The notes beneath the pieces are model-generated. The model saw nothing but the letters and a program-made list of their open reading frames with translations. It was not told where the DNA came from and made no database searches. A stretch of 64,000 bases of DNA from Halolamina sp. CBA1230. Lineage in GTDB: Archaea > Halobacteriota > Halobacteria > Halobacteriales > Haloferacaceae. A program made the translations under genes and the position numbers. This document shows, piece by piece, positions 24,634 to 31,741 of the stretch. Every line of letters begins with the position of its first letter. The first letter of the stretch is position 1. The stretch spans positions 2,790,001 through 2,854,000 of the forward strand of contig NZ_CP054587.1 in the NCBI RefSeq assembly GCF_002025255.2, read 5' to 3'.

Positions 24634-25068
24634 GTGACCACCTACTTCGACGACATCGCCGTCGGCGACACCGACGAGTTCGGCAGCTACGACGTGACCG
24701 AGGAGGAGATCCTGAAGTTCGCCGGGCAGTACGACCCGCAGCCGTTCCACACCGACCCGGACGCCGCGGCCGAGACGATCTACGGCGGGCTCATCGCCTC
24801 CGGCTGGCACACCTGCGCGATGACGATGCGGCTGCTCGTCGACGGCCACTTCGACGACAGCGCGGCGATGGGCGCCCGAGGCGTCGAGGAACTGCGCTTC
24901 CCGCGGCCGGTCCGCCCGGGCGACTCGCTCTCGGTCCGAACGGAGATACTCGAGAAATCGGTCGATTCTGCGGACCGCGGAACCGTGCGGGTTCGCTCGG
25001 AGACGGTGACCGACGACGACGAGTTGGTGCTCTCGATGATCAGCGAGGTGATGTACGCTCGACGGTAG
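24634..25068 (+). CDS. MaoC-like (R)-hydratase, hot-dog fold
   Basis: A 144-residue single hot-dog-domain protein starting at GTG 24634. The MaoC hydratase signature is FAGQYDPQPFHTDPDAAAE with the catalytic Asp-His pair, followed by YGGLIASGWHT. Such enzymes hydrate or dehydrate acyl-CoA esters. It lies 43 bp after the exporter gene. Homologues in haloarchaea take part in beta-oxidation-like or PHA pathways, but no such genes are beside it here. Confidence 0.88.
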   Translation: MTTYFDDIAVGDTDEFGSYDVTEEEILKFAGQYDPQPFHTDPDAAAETIYGGLIASGWHTCAMTMRLLVDGHFDDSAAMGARGVEELRFPRPVRPGDSLSVRTEILEKSVDSADRGTVRVRSETVTDDDELVLSMISEVMYARR

Positions 25069-25089
25069 TTTCGAACGGCAGCGTCGGAC

Positions 25090-25920
25090 TCAGCGCCGGA
25101 GCTCGTCCTCCTCGTCCAGTTCGTCGAGGAGCTCCTGTCGTTCCTCGAGTTGGTCAGTCGCGCGCCGGAGCACACCCAGTAGCGTGGTGACCTCACGATC
25201 GGTGGCGTTCGCGCGCCCGACGAGCCGCCGGAACATCCGCTGGGTCTTCTCGTGTTTGTGTTCGCGGTGCCCCATCGCCGTCAGGAACTCGTCCCAGTAG
25301 TCGTGGAGGCGTTCGACCTCCTCGGGGTCGGCACGGTGGGGCTCGGTGTCCGGCAGTTGGCTGCCGGACTGTTCGAGCGTGAGTTTCCGGAGTTCGTACA
25401 GCGTCACGGTCGCGGCCTGGCCGAGGTTCATCACGGGGTACTCCGGGTCGGCAGGGATCGAGGCAACCTGATCCAGCCGGCCGAGCTCCTCGTTCGAGAG
25501 CCCCTTGTCCTCGCGCCCGAACACGAGCGCGACCGGGCTGTCGACGCCGCGGAGCTCCTCGACGAGGTCTTCGGGCGTACTGTAGGGGAACCGGACGTGC
25601 TTGCGGCTGTCCTCGCCCGTGATCGCGGTGAAGCCGACCGTGTGGTAGTTCGCACAGAGCTCGTCGAACGTGATCTCCTCGGCGCCGGGGAGCACGTCCT
25701 GGCGGGCGTGGCCCGCGAACCCGTACGCCTCGCCGTCGGGTTCGATCTCGGGCGGATCGACCAGCAGCAGGTCCTCGACGCCGAAGTTCTTCATCGCTCG
25801 GGCGATGGTGCCGACGTTGCCGGGCGTCTGGGCGTCGACGATACAGACCGAGATGTCGGGGGTTCTCCCGGCGTCGCCCCCGTCGCCCGGTCCCTCCTCG
25901 GAAGCGCGCTCCTCGCTCAT
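25090..25920 (-). CDS. trmJ: TrmJ-like tRNA 2'-O-methyltransferase (SPOUT)
   Basis: A 276-residue protein. The SPOUT core begins with [20 protein letters not shown], has [16 protein letters not shown] in the middle and ends with the knot motif [14 protein letters not shown]. These match the archaeal TrmJ group, which methylates ribose at position 32 of tRNAs. The C-terminal 80 residues are a helical extension ([17 protein letters not shown]) as in archaeal TrmJ. It overlaps the upstream gene by 4 nt (ATGA), so the two are coupled. Confidence 0.9.
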   Translation of the reverse strand: MSEERASEEGPGDGGDAGRTPDISVCIVDAQTPGNVGTIARAMKNFGVEDLLLVDPPEIEPDGEAYGFAGHARQDVLPGAEEITFDELCANYHTVGFTAITGEDSRKHVRFPYSTPEDLVEELRGVDSPVALVFGREDKGLSNEELGRLDQVASIPADPEYPVMNLGQAATVTLYELRKLTLEQSGSQLPDTEPHRADPEEVERLHDYWDEFLTAMGHREHKHEKTQRMFRRLVGRANATDREVTTLLGVLRRATDQLEERQELLDELDEEDELRR

Positions 25921-26498
25921 TCGCCGGTGGGGTAGTCGGTGTCCAGGTCGAGGTCGGAGACGTCGAGCTCCTCGCCTTCCTCCTCCTCGTCGTCACTGAC
26001 TGCCCGCAGGTCGTAGCGCTTCTCCTCGAAATCGACGGACTGCTCCAGGCGGCGCTGGGCCTCCTCGGGCGTCGGGAGGTTCGGCATGTCGTCCGGCGCC
26101 TCCTTGACGTGCTCGTCCGGGCCGTACCCCTCTGGCGCGCGGTTGCCGGCGACGAACCACTCGTGGAATTCGTCGCGGAACGCCTCCTCCCCGGCGAGCT
26201 CGCTGCCGCCCTCCTCGCGGAACCAGTAGAGGAAGTCCCCCTCGTGCTCGTCACACAGCAGCACCTCGTCGCCGGGTTCGCCGTAGACGATGGCTGCGGG
26301 GTTGGCGCGCTGTTTCTCCGCCTCGCCGTGTTCGAGGTAGCAGGCGTCGCAGGGCTGGTCCATCAGGAGCCCGAGCCGCAGCAGCCGGTTCCGGGCGTCG
26401 TCGGGCATCTCGTCCAGCGGCGCCCAGTCCCCGTCCTCGGTGAACACCTCGTCCTCGTCGAACCGCCAGCCGCGAAGGCCGACGCTCACTTTCGCCAT
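25917..26498 (-). CDS. Haloarchaeal protein with a CxxC/CxxH zinc site
   Basis: A 193-residue acidic protein coupled to trmJ by a 4-nt overlap. It contains C-x2-C in [17 protein letters not shown] and, about 30 residues later, C-x2-H in [10 protein letters not shown], which together could bind one zinc. The C-terminal third is very acidic. I recognise it as a conserved haloarchaeal protein but know no function. Coupling to a tRNA methyltransferase makes an RNA-related role possible. Confidence 0.72.
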   Translation of the reverse strand: MAKVSVGLRGWRFDEDEVFTEDGDWAPLDEMPDDARNRLLRLGLLMDQPCDACYLEHGEAEKQRANPAAIVYGEPGDEVLLCDEHEGDFLYWFREEGGSELAGEEAFRDEFHEWFVAGNRAPEGYGPDEHVKEAPDDMPNLPTPEEAQRRLEQSVDFEEKRYDLRAVSDDEEEEGEELDVSDLDLDTDYPTGE

Positions 26499-26574
26499 TA
26501 CCGTCGGTTCCCGCTACGCGGGCAAAAAGGGCGCGCTCCCGGCGCGGGACCGTGGCTCGCTCGAGACGGCACGA

Positions 26575-26910
26575 TCAGCGGAGTTCGTCGATCAGCGCGT
26601 CGACGGCTCGTTCGAACGGCTCCCGAGTGATCCGTCCCTGCCAGCGATCGATGTCGTCGGCGTCCACCGACTGAACGCTCCACGGGACGATCCGACTCTG
26701 CTCCGGGGTTCCGCCGTACTCCCAGTGTTCCTCCCGAAGTTCGATCAGCCCATCGAGCCACGACCTCGTTGTAAGCGTGAGCGCGACGTACTGCTCGCCG
26801 TGAAACGGACGTTCCTCGAAGTTCGAGACGACGAGCCACGGTCTAGCGGCGTCGGCACCTTTGAACGGGTCGTCGCCGTACACCACGTCGGTCGGTTCGT
26901 AGACAGTCAC
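26575..26910 (-). CDS. PemK/MazF-like protein, possible toxin
   Basis: A 111-residue protein starting at GTG 26910. ARPWLVVSNFEERPF and QYVALTLTTRS match the first strands of the PemK/MazF SH3-like fold, and SRIVPWSVQSVDADDI matches its later strands. MazF-family toxins cut mRNA. The start overlaps the stop of the HTH gene by 4 nt (GTGA). The order, regulator first and PemK second, is that of a type II toxin-antitoxin operon. Some of the usual N-terminal residues of MazF (RGEIWWVDL) are not obvious, so a non-toxic PemK-fold protein is possible. Confidence 0.72.
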   Translation of the reverse strand: MTVYEPTDVVYGDDPFKGADAARPWLVVSNFEERPFHGEQYVALTLTTRSWLDGLIELREEHWEYGGTPEQSRIVPWSVQSVDADDIDRWQGRITREPFERAVDALIDELR

Positions 26911-27275
26911 GAATCGTCGGCCCCCGGATGCGGTTCGTCCGGAGCGTGTTCCCGCCAGCGCTGTTCGTCTTCCTCGCCCAACTGCTCGTTGAACAGTTCG
27001 GTCGCGCGCTCGTAGCCGGCGTGATCCGTCAGTCGTCCCTCGTCGTCGGTGACTGCCCAGTAGGTCGCCTTGTGCTCGACGAGCCCACGCTCTTTGAGCC
27101 GCGAGAGCGCCGTGCTCACGGCGCCCGGTTCGAGGTCGACCCGGGCGGCGATCTCGCGGGCCTCGAACGCGCGGTCGTCGTTGGCGGCGAGGAAGCCGAG
27201 TACACGCTCGGGATCGGAGAGCTCCGCGAGCTCCTCCTCGCTCGCCGACTCGAACGTCTCCCTGTCGATGGACAT
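26907..27275 (-). CDS. MarR-like winged-helix protein, possible antitoxin
   Basis: A 122-residue protein starting at ATG 27275. Residues 20-85 form a winged helix-turn-helix: ERVLGFLAANDDRAFEAREI, then RVDLEPGAVSTALSRLKERG and a wing. The C-terminal 35 residues are acidic and probably disordered, the usual shape of a toxin-binding tail. Translationally coupled to the PemK-like gene. Direct repeats of GAAAACG (27319-27334) in the upstream divergent region could be its operator. Confidence 0.75.
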   Translation of the reverse strand: MSIDRETFESASEEELAELSDPERVLGFLAANDDRAFEAREIAARVDLEPGAVSTALSRLKERGLVEHKATYWAVTDDEGRLTDHAGYERATELFNEQLGEEDEQRWREHAPDEPHPGADDS

Positions 27276-27368
27276 CTGTCTCGGCGTTCGAGCCCCAGCG
27301 TAAAGAGCGTTATTCGTGAAAACGATGAAAACGCACACTCTCTTTGCCCTGTCGCCCGAAACGCCGTC

Positions 27369-27809
27369 ATGACCGACTTACTCGACACGTACATCGAGAA
27401 CCGCGAGCGCGTCCAGCCCACCGACGCCAACAACTACGGGACGGCCCACGGGGGCAACGTCACGAAGTGGATGGACGAGGTGGGCGCGCTGTCGGCGATG
27501 CGGTTCGCGGGCGAGACCTGCGTCACCGCTTCGATCGACCAAATGGACTTCGAGCGCCCCATCCCCGTCGGCGAAACGACAGTGATCCGGTCGTACGTCT
27601 ATGAGGCGGGGCGAACGAGCGTCAAAGTCAACCTCGAAGCGTACCGCGAGGAGCCCCGCTCCGGGGAGCGGAAGAAGACCACCGAGTCGTACTTCGTGTT
27701 CGTCGCGGTCGACGAGGAGGGCAAGCCCCAGGAGGTGCCGGAACTGACGGCCGAGACCGAACGCGCGGAGCGGCTCCGGCGGAAAGCGCTCGACGGCCGG
27801 GACGACTAA
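27369..27809 (+). CDS. Acyl-CoA thioesterase, hot-dog fold
   Basis: A 146-residue protein starting at ATG 27369. The segment PTDANNYGTAHGGNVTKWMD carries the Asn/Asp and Gly-rich turn typical of YciA/BACH thioesterases, followed by CVTASIDQMDFERPI and SYVYEAGRTSVKVNLE. It hydrolyses acyl-CoA to free acid and CoA. It is divergent from the HTH/PemK pair across 93 bp. The enzyme is cytoplasmic, and its chain-length preference is unknown. Confidence 0.9.
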   Translation: MTDLLDTYIENRERVQPTDANNYGTAHGGNVTKWMDEVGALSAMRFAGETCVTASIDQMDFERPIPVGETTVIRSYVYEAGRTSVKVNLEAYREEPRSGERKKTTESYFVFVAVDEEGKPQEVPELTAETERAERLRRKALDGRDD

Positions 27810-27847
27810 CCAGAAAAGGTTCACCGCTCGCTGAACGAACGCCGACC

Positions 27848-28240
27848 ATGCCCTCCATCCAGCGACGCGCGTTCGTCGGCACGGTCGGGTCCGTGGCAGC
27901 CGCCGGCCTCGCTGGCTGTCTGGTCGGCTTCGGCGGGACGCCGACGACCATCGACGTGTACGTCACGAACGAGGACGACACGACCCATACCGTCGACGTG
28001 GTCGTCGAGTTCGGCGAAGAAACGCTGCTCGACGAGCAGTTCGTCGTCGACCCCGACGAGCAGCAGGAAGCGGCGTTCTCGAACCCCGAGGAGACCGGCG
28101 ACGCGACGGTGACGGCGTCGGTGCAGAACGGCGAGTCGACGGATCGAGAGCTTCCCGCCGGACGGGGGTCCGGCCTCTCCACCGTGACCGTCGAGGTCGG
28201 GGAGGACGGGAGCGTGGAGACGTGGGCCGCGGTCCGGTAG
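27848..28240 (+). CDS. Tat-exported lipoprotein, unknown
   Basis: A 130-residue protein with a twin-arginine signal and lipobox: RRAFVGTVGSVAAAGLAGC, where the Cys at about residue 24 would be lipidated. This is the typical haloarchaeal route for surface lipoproteins. The mature part is a small beta domain (TIDVYVTNEDDTTHTVDVVV) that looks like an Ig-type fold. It is anchored outside the cell membrane. No specific function can be given. Confidence 0.85.
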   Translation: MPSIQRRAFVGTVGSVAAAGLAGCLVGFGGTPTTIDVYVTNEDDTTHTVDVVVEFGEETLLDEQFVVDPDEQQEAAFSNPEETGDATVTASVQNGESTDRELPAGRGSGLSTVTVEVGEDGSVETWAAVR

Positions 28241-28276
28241 CCACGGCAGGTCCAGTCTTCCGTCACCGAAGGCAAC

Positions 28277-28504
28277 GGGCCGGAAGGGATCGTGAACCAC
28301 GGTCGCACGTGCTCGCGTTCGCTGCGCGCGTGCTCCCTGCTTCAAATCCCTTCGTGGCGTTTTCACTGCTCACTTCGTTCGCAGGAAAACGGGCCGGAAG
28401 GGATTGTGAACTACCGGAACTTCGCTCCCGCTGGTCACTCGTTCCGTCGTTCAAATCCTTCCGCGACGCTCTCGGTTTCTCACGTTCGTTCGAAACACGA
28501 GAAG
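28277..28504. repeat. Two diverged copies of the tRNA-Lys 3'-end block
   Basis: GGGCCGGAAGGGAT, the acceptor and T-arm 3' end of the adjacent tRNA-Lys, recurs at 28277-28290 and 28391-28404, with the true gene at 28506-28519. Spacing is 114 and 115 bp. The spacers share blocks such as TTCAAATCC and CACTTCGTTCG or CACGTTCGTTCG. No protein is encoded in this stretch. Confidence 0.7.
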
Positions 28505-28578
28505 CGGGCCGGAAGGGATTTGAACCCTCGACCGACGGATTAAGAGTCCGTCGCTCTCCCTAACTGAGCTACCGGCCC
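28505..28578 (-). tRNA. tRNA-Lys (CUU anticodon)
   Basis: Reading the minus strand from 28578, the acceptor stem GGGCCGG pairs with CCGGCCC near the 3' end, followed by a discriminator G at 28505. The anticodon stem GACGGA/TCCGTC encloses the loop CTCTTAA with anticodon CTT. The D-arm AGCTCAGTTAGGGAGAGC and T-arm GAGGGTTCAAATCCCTT are normal. No intron and no encoded CCA. Confidence 0.97.
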
Positions 28579-28643
28579 TCACAACCACCTCACTGCGGCG
28601 CGATAAAGAGGGTTTCCCTTTCCCGCCGAACCGAACGGTGGGC

Positions 28644-28650
28644 CTTAAGT
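28644..28650 (+). promoter_or_regulatory. TATA-like box of the TrkA-N/DHH gene
   Basis: CTTAAGT lies 28-34 nt before ATG 28678. Confidence 0.55.
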
Positions 28651-28677
28651 GTCGTCCCACGGAAGCACTCCCTAGAC

Positions 28678-30129
28678 ATGAGCACCGGGGTCAGCATCTC
28701 CTCGATGTCGTCGTACGCCATCCTCGGCTGCGGGAGCGTGGGCCACGCCGTCGCCGAGTCGCTCGACGCCGAGGGGAAGGACGTCCTCATCCTCGACAAG
28801 GACGAGGACCGCGTCGAGGCGCTGCGCGACCAGGACCTCAACGCGGTCGTGCAGGACATCGCTGCCCCCGACGTCGTCGACGCCGTCGCGGACCGGGACG
28901 TGGTGCTGATCCTCGCTTCCGACGTGGAGGCGAACAAGGCCGCCGTCGAGACGATCCGGAAGCGCGACGACGACCAGTTCCTCGTCGTCCGCGCCTCCGA
29001 CCCCGTCAGCGGTGACGAGCTCCGGGAGTTGGGTGCCGACGTGGTGATCAACCCCTCCGAGGTGATCGCCGACTCCGCGCTGCGCACGCTCGAATCGGGC
29101 GAGATGGAATACAAGGCCCGCCAGCTCGCGGAGATCCTGCGCAACGCCGACGGCGACCTCGCGATCCTGACCCACCACAGCCCCGACCCCGACTCCATCG
29201 CCAGCGCGGTCGCGCTGCGGGCGATCGCCGAGAGCTACGATGTCGACGCCGACATCCTCTACGACGGCGACATCGGCCACCAGGAGAACCGCGCGTTCGT
29301 GAACCTCCTCGGGATCGAACTCACCGAGCGCGAGGACGCGCCCGCACTCTCCTCCTACGGTGCGCTCGCGCTGGTCGACCACATGAAGAGCGGCGAACTG
29401 GACATCGACGCCACGATCGACGTGTTCATCGACCACTACGAGCCCGAGGAGGAGATCGACGCCGCGTTCGTCGACGTGCGGCCGAACGTCTCCTCGACGT
29501 CGACGATCCTGACGAAGTACCTGCAGGAGTTCGACATCTCTCCGAGCGAGGAGGTCGCTACCGCACTCCTGTACGGGATCCGCGCGGAGACGCTGGACTT
29601 CAAACGCGACACCACGCCCGCGGATCTCACCGCCGCCGCCTACCTCTACCCGTTCGCGGACCACGAGACGCTGGAACAGGTCGAGTCGCCGTCGATGTCG
29701 CCCGAGACGCTGGACGTGCTCGCCGAGGCGATCCAGAACCGCGAGGTGCAGGGGAGCCACCTCGTCTCCAACGCGGGGTTCATCCGCGACCGCGACGCGC
29801 TCACGCAGGCTGCGTCACACCTGCTGAACCTGGAGGGGATCACCACAACCGCGGTGTTCGGCATCGCGGAGGACACGATCTACCTCTCGGCGCGCTCGAA
29901 GGACATCCGGCTCAACATCGGGAAGGTGCTCCAGGACGCGTTCGGCGACATCGGCGAGGCCGCCGGCCACTCGACGCAGGCCAGCGTGGAGATTCCGCTG
30001 GGCGTGTTCGGCGGGATCGAGACGACCGAGGAGAACCGCGACACGCTGCTCAGCCTTGCCGAGGAGGCGGTTCGACGCAAGCTGTTCGAGGCGATGGGTG
30101 TCGAGGGCGAAACCGCGAACGGATCCTGA
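28678..30129 (+). CDS. TrkA-N (RCK) domain fused to a DHH/DHHA1 phosphoesterase
   Basis: A 483-residue protein. Residues 10-130 form a TrkA-N/RCK nucleotide-binding domain (YAILGCGSVGHAVAESL with the Gly-rich loop). Residues 155-320 are a DHH phosphoesterase with LTHHSPDPDSIASAVAL, LVDHMKSGE and VFIDHYEPEEEIDAA, the last two being the DHH-type metal ligands. The DHHA1 domain follows to the end (GGIETTEENRDTLL). DHH/DHHA1 enzymes hydrolyse oligonucleotides or cyclic di-AMP. Since RCK domains are c-di-AMP and nucleotide sensors of K+ channels, a link to c-di-AMP or potassium signalling is an attractive inference, not proved. A hairpin follows its stop codon. Confidence 0.88.
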   Translation: MSTGVSISSMSSYAILGCGSVGHAVAESLDAEGKDVLILDKDEDRVEALRDQDLNAVVQDIAAPDVVDAVADRDVVLILASDVEANKAAVETIRKRDDDQFLVVRASDPVSGDELRELGADVVINPSEVIADSALRTLESGEMEYKARQLAEILRNADGDLAILTHHSPDPDSIASAVALRAIAESYDVDADILYDGDIGHQENRAFVNLLGIELTEREDAPALSSYGALALVDHMKSGELDIDATIDVFIDHYEPEEEIDAAFVDVRPNVSSTSTILTKYLQEFDISPSEEVATALLYGIRAETLDFKRDTTPADLTAAAYLYPFADHETLEQVESPSMSPETLDVLAEAIQNREVQGSHLVSNAGFIRDRDALTQAASHLLNLEGITTTAVFGIAEDTIYLSARSKDIRLNIGKVLQDAFGDIGEAAGHSTQASVEIPLGVFGGIETTEENRDTLLSLAEEAVRRKLFEAMGVEGETANGS

Positions 30130-30137
30130 GTCGACGA

Positions 30138-30157
30138 CGCGGCGACGGTCAGCCGCG
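30138..30157. terminator. Hairpin after the TrkA-N/DHH gene
   Basis: CGCGGC-GACGGTCA-GCCGCG forms a 6-bp stem with an 8-nt loop, 9 nt after the stop codon. Its loop and stem base closely match those of the hairpins at 2511-2609. Confidence 0.5.
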
Positions 30158-30171
30158 AGGGTGAGAACTAA

Positions 30172-30462
30172 CTACGCCAGCGTTTCTTCGCTCTCTTCCG
30201 GACCGCGGAGACGCTCGATGATGTCGTTGATGAGGATCACGTCGCCGACCGCGCGTACCCAGCGGTACGGGACCATCACGCCCTTCCCCCCCTCGACGTT
30301 CCCCTGAAACAGCTCCGTGTTCAGATCCGACAGCGCGAGCCCAGTCACCTCTTCGGCGCCGAGATCGAGGCGGACGTCCTCGACTTCGCCGACGAAGACG
30401 CCGTTGTTGGAGTAGACCTCCCGCCCCACGAGCGCGGTGATCTCTTGGGAATCCACGTTCAT
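30172..30462 (-). CDS. PRC-barrel protein (CdpB-like)
   Basis: A 96-residue protein starting at ATG 30462 made of one PRC-barrel (GREVYSNNGVFVGEVEDVRL, then VTGLALSDL and the closing strand VPYRWVRAVGDVILI). Single PRC-barrel proteins of this size in haloarchaea include CdpB1 and CdpB2, which join SepF in the cell-division complex. This gene may be one of them, but the window lacks sepF, so the assignment to division is inference. It is divergent from the PAC2 gene. Confidence 0.82.
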   Translation of the reverse strand: MNVDSQEITALVGREVYSNNGVFVGEVEDVRLDLGAEEVTGLALSDLNTELFQGNVEGGKGVMVPYRWVRAVGDVILINDIIERLRGPEESEETLA

Positions 30463-30485
30463 ACCCGAGCCGACGAACCGGCGAA

Positions 30486-30494
30486 CAATAATAC
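30486..30494 (-). promoter_or_regulatory. TATA-like box of the PRC-barrel gene
   Basis: Minus-strand GTATTATTG lies 24-32 nt upstream of the start at 30462, and is one of the most AT-rich boxes in the window. Confidence 0.55.
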
Positions 30495-30548
30495 TTCGCT
30501 GTCCCCGTCGCCACAACGCACTTGCGCCGGACGACCCAACTGATACCC

Positions 30549-31295
30549 ATGGTCGAGATCCGCGTAACCGACGACTCGGTCGATCCGACGGGCGCGACGC
30601 TGATCGAAGGGATGCCGGGAGTTGGGCTGGTCGGCAAGATCGCCACCGACCACCTGATCGACCAGCGCGACATGCGGGAGTTCGCGAGCGTCCGCGGCGA
30701 CGGGGTCCCGCCGGTGACGGTGTTCGACGACGCCGACCGAGGGGTGAACTCCCCGATCCGGCTGTACGCCGACGACGAGGAGGAGCTGGTCGCGCTCCGC
30801 AGCGACGTTCCCGTGCACGTGATGGATGCGCCGCTGTTCGCGCAGCGCCTCACCGACTGGATCGACGAGCACGACGTGCTCCCCATCTATCTCGGCGGAC
30901 TCGCCGCCGAACGCGAGGGGGACGAGGTGCCGTCGATCGAGGGGATCGGCGTCGGGGACGGACAGGACCACCTCGACGAGGCCGCGGTCGCGCCCCCGGA
31001 CGACGGCGGGATGATCTCGGGACCCTGTGGCGCGCTACTCTCGGAAGCCGCCGACGAGGACGTCGACGCGGTGGGGCTGATGGTCGACACCGACCCCCGG
31101 TTCCCGGATCCGCAGAGCGCCCACGCGCTGATCGAGCAGGGGATCACACCCATCGCCGGCGTCGACGTCGACACCCAGCGGCTGGTCGACGAGGCCGAGG
31201 AGATCATGGAGCAGCGCGAGGAGCTGGCCCAGCAGATGCAGCAGGCCGACCAGCACGAGGCCTCGCAGGTCTCCCGGACCGGGATGTTCCAGTGA
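30549..31295 (+). CDS. PAC2-family protein (proteasome assembly chaperone-like)
   Basis: A 248-residue protein starting at ATG 30549. The N-terminal motif TLIEGMPGVGLVGKIATDHL is the PAC2 signature, followed by PIYLGGLAAE and GMISGPCGALLSEA. The C-terminus is a Gln/Glu-rich helix (EEIMEQREELAQQMQQADQ) that could form a coiled coil. Eukaryotic PAC2 assists 20S proteasome assembly; archaeal PbaA/PbaB belong to this family, but a role in assembly is not settled. It is divergent from the PRC-barrel gene. Confidence 0.9.
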   Translation: MVEIRVTDDSVDPTGATLIEGMPGVGLVGKIATDHLIDQRDMREFASVRGDGVPPVTVFDDADRGVNSPIRLYADDEEELVALRSDVPVHVMDAPLFAQRLTDWIDEHDVLPIYLGGLAAEREGDEVPSIEGIGVGDGQDHLDEAAVAPPDDGGMISGPCGALLSEAADEDVDAVGLMVDTDPRFPDPQSAHALIEQGITPIAGVDVDTQRLVDEAEEIMEQREELAQQMQQADQHEASQVSRTGMFQ

Positions 31296-31296
31296 G

Positions 31297-31701
31297 TCAG
31301 AACCCAGCGATCGAGATGTCGCCGGTCGCGAGGTCACGGACGAGCCGCCCCAGCCATCCAGCGAGTGCGCCGACCGCGAGCGCGAGCGGGAACCCGACGA
31401 AGACGGCACCGACTGCCTGCGGACCGCCGGTGAGCCAGAGGAGCTGCAACGCGGAGTCGGTCCCCTGAAACGTCAGGTACCGGGCGACGCCGACCGCGAT
31501 CATCGTCAGTGGCACGGCCACGCCGGCCGCCACCGCGCCCTCGGCTGCCCCGTCGAACTTCACGGGATCGCTCACTGCACCTGCGATGAACGGGCCGACG
31601 AGCGCCAGCGACGTGACCGGCGTCGGCAGCTCCCCCAGCACTACCCCTGTCGCGACCACGGCGGCGACGACGGATCCACGGGCAGCGGCGAGTCGGTCCA
31701 C
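31297..31701 (-). CDS. Small four-helix membrane protein, unknown
   Basis: A 134-residue Gly/Ala-rich membrane protein with about four helices (SVVAAVVATGVVLGEL, SLALVGPFIAGAVS, GVAVPLTMIAVGVARYL and FVGFPLALAVGALAGWLGRL). The pattern of helix-Gly repeats resembles haloarchaeal small membrane families of unknown function. It ends one base from the PAC2 stop codon and starts 40 bp downstream of the aminotransferase stop on the same strand. Confidence 0.65.
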   Translation of the reverse strand: MDRLAAARGSVVAAVVATGVVLGELPTPVTSLALVGPFIAGAVSDPVKFDGAAEGAVAAGVAVPLTMIAVGVARYLTFQGTDSALQLLWLTGGPQAVGAVFVGFPLALAVGALAGWLGRLVRDLATGDISIAGF

Positions 31702-31741
31702 AAACAGGTCAAAAGAAGTACGTGTTCAAAAACGTTTCCGG

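Noticed and set aside
28277-28404. Additional tRNA-Lys genes
   Set aside because: Only the 3' end block is present; the D-arm and anticodon arm are missing, so these are fragments rather than genes.
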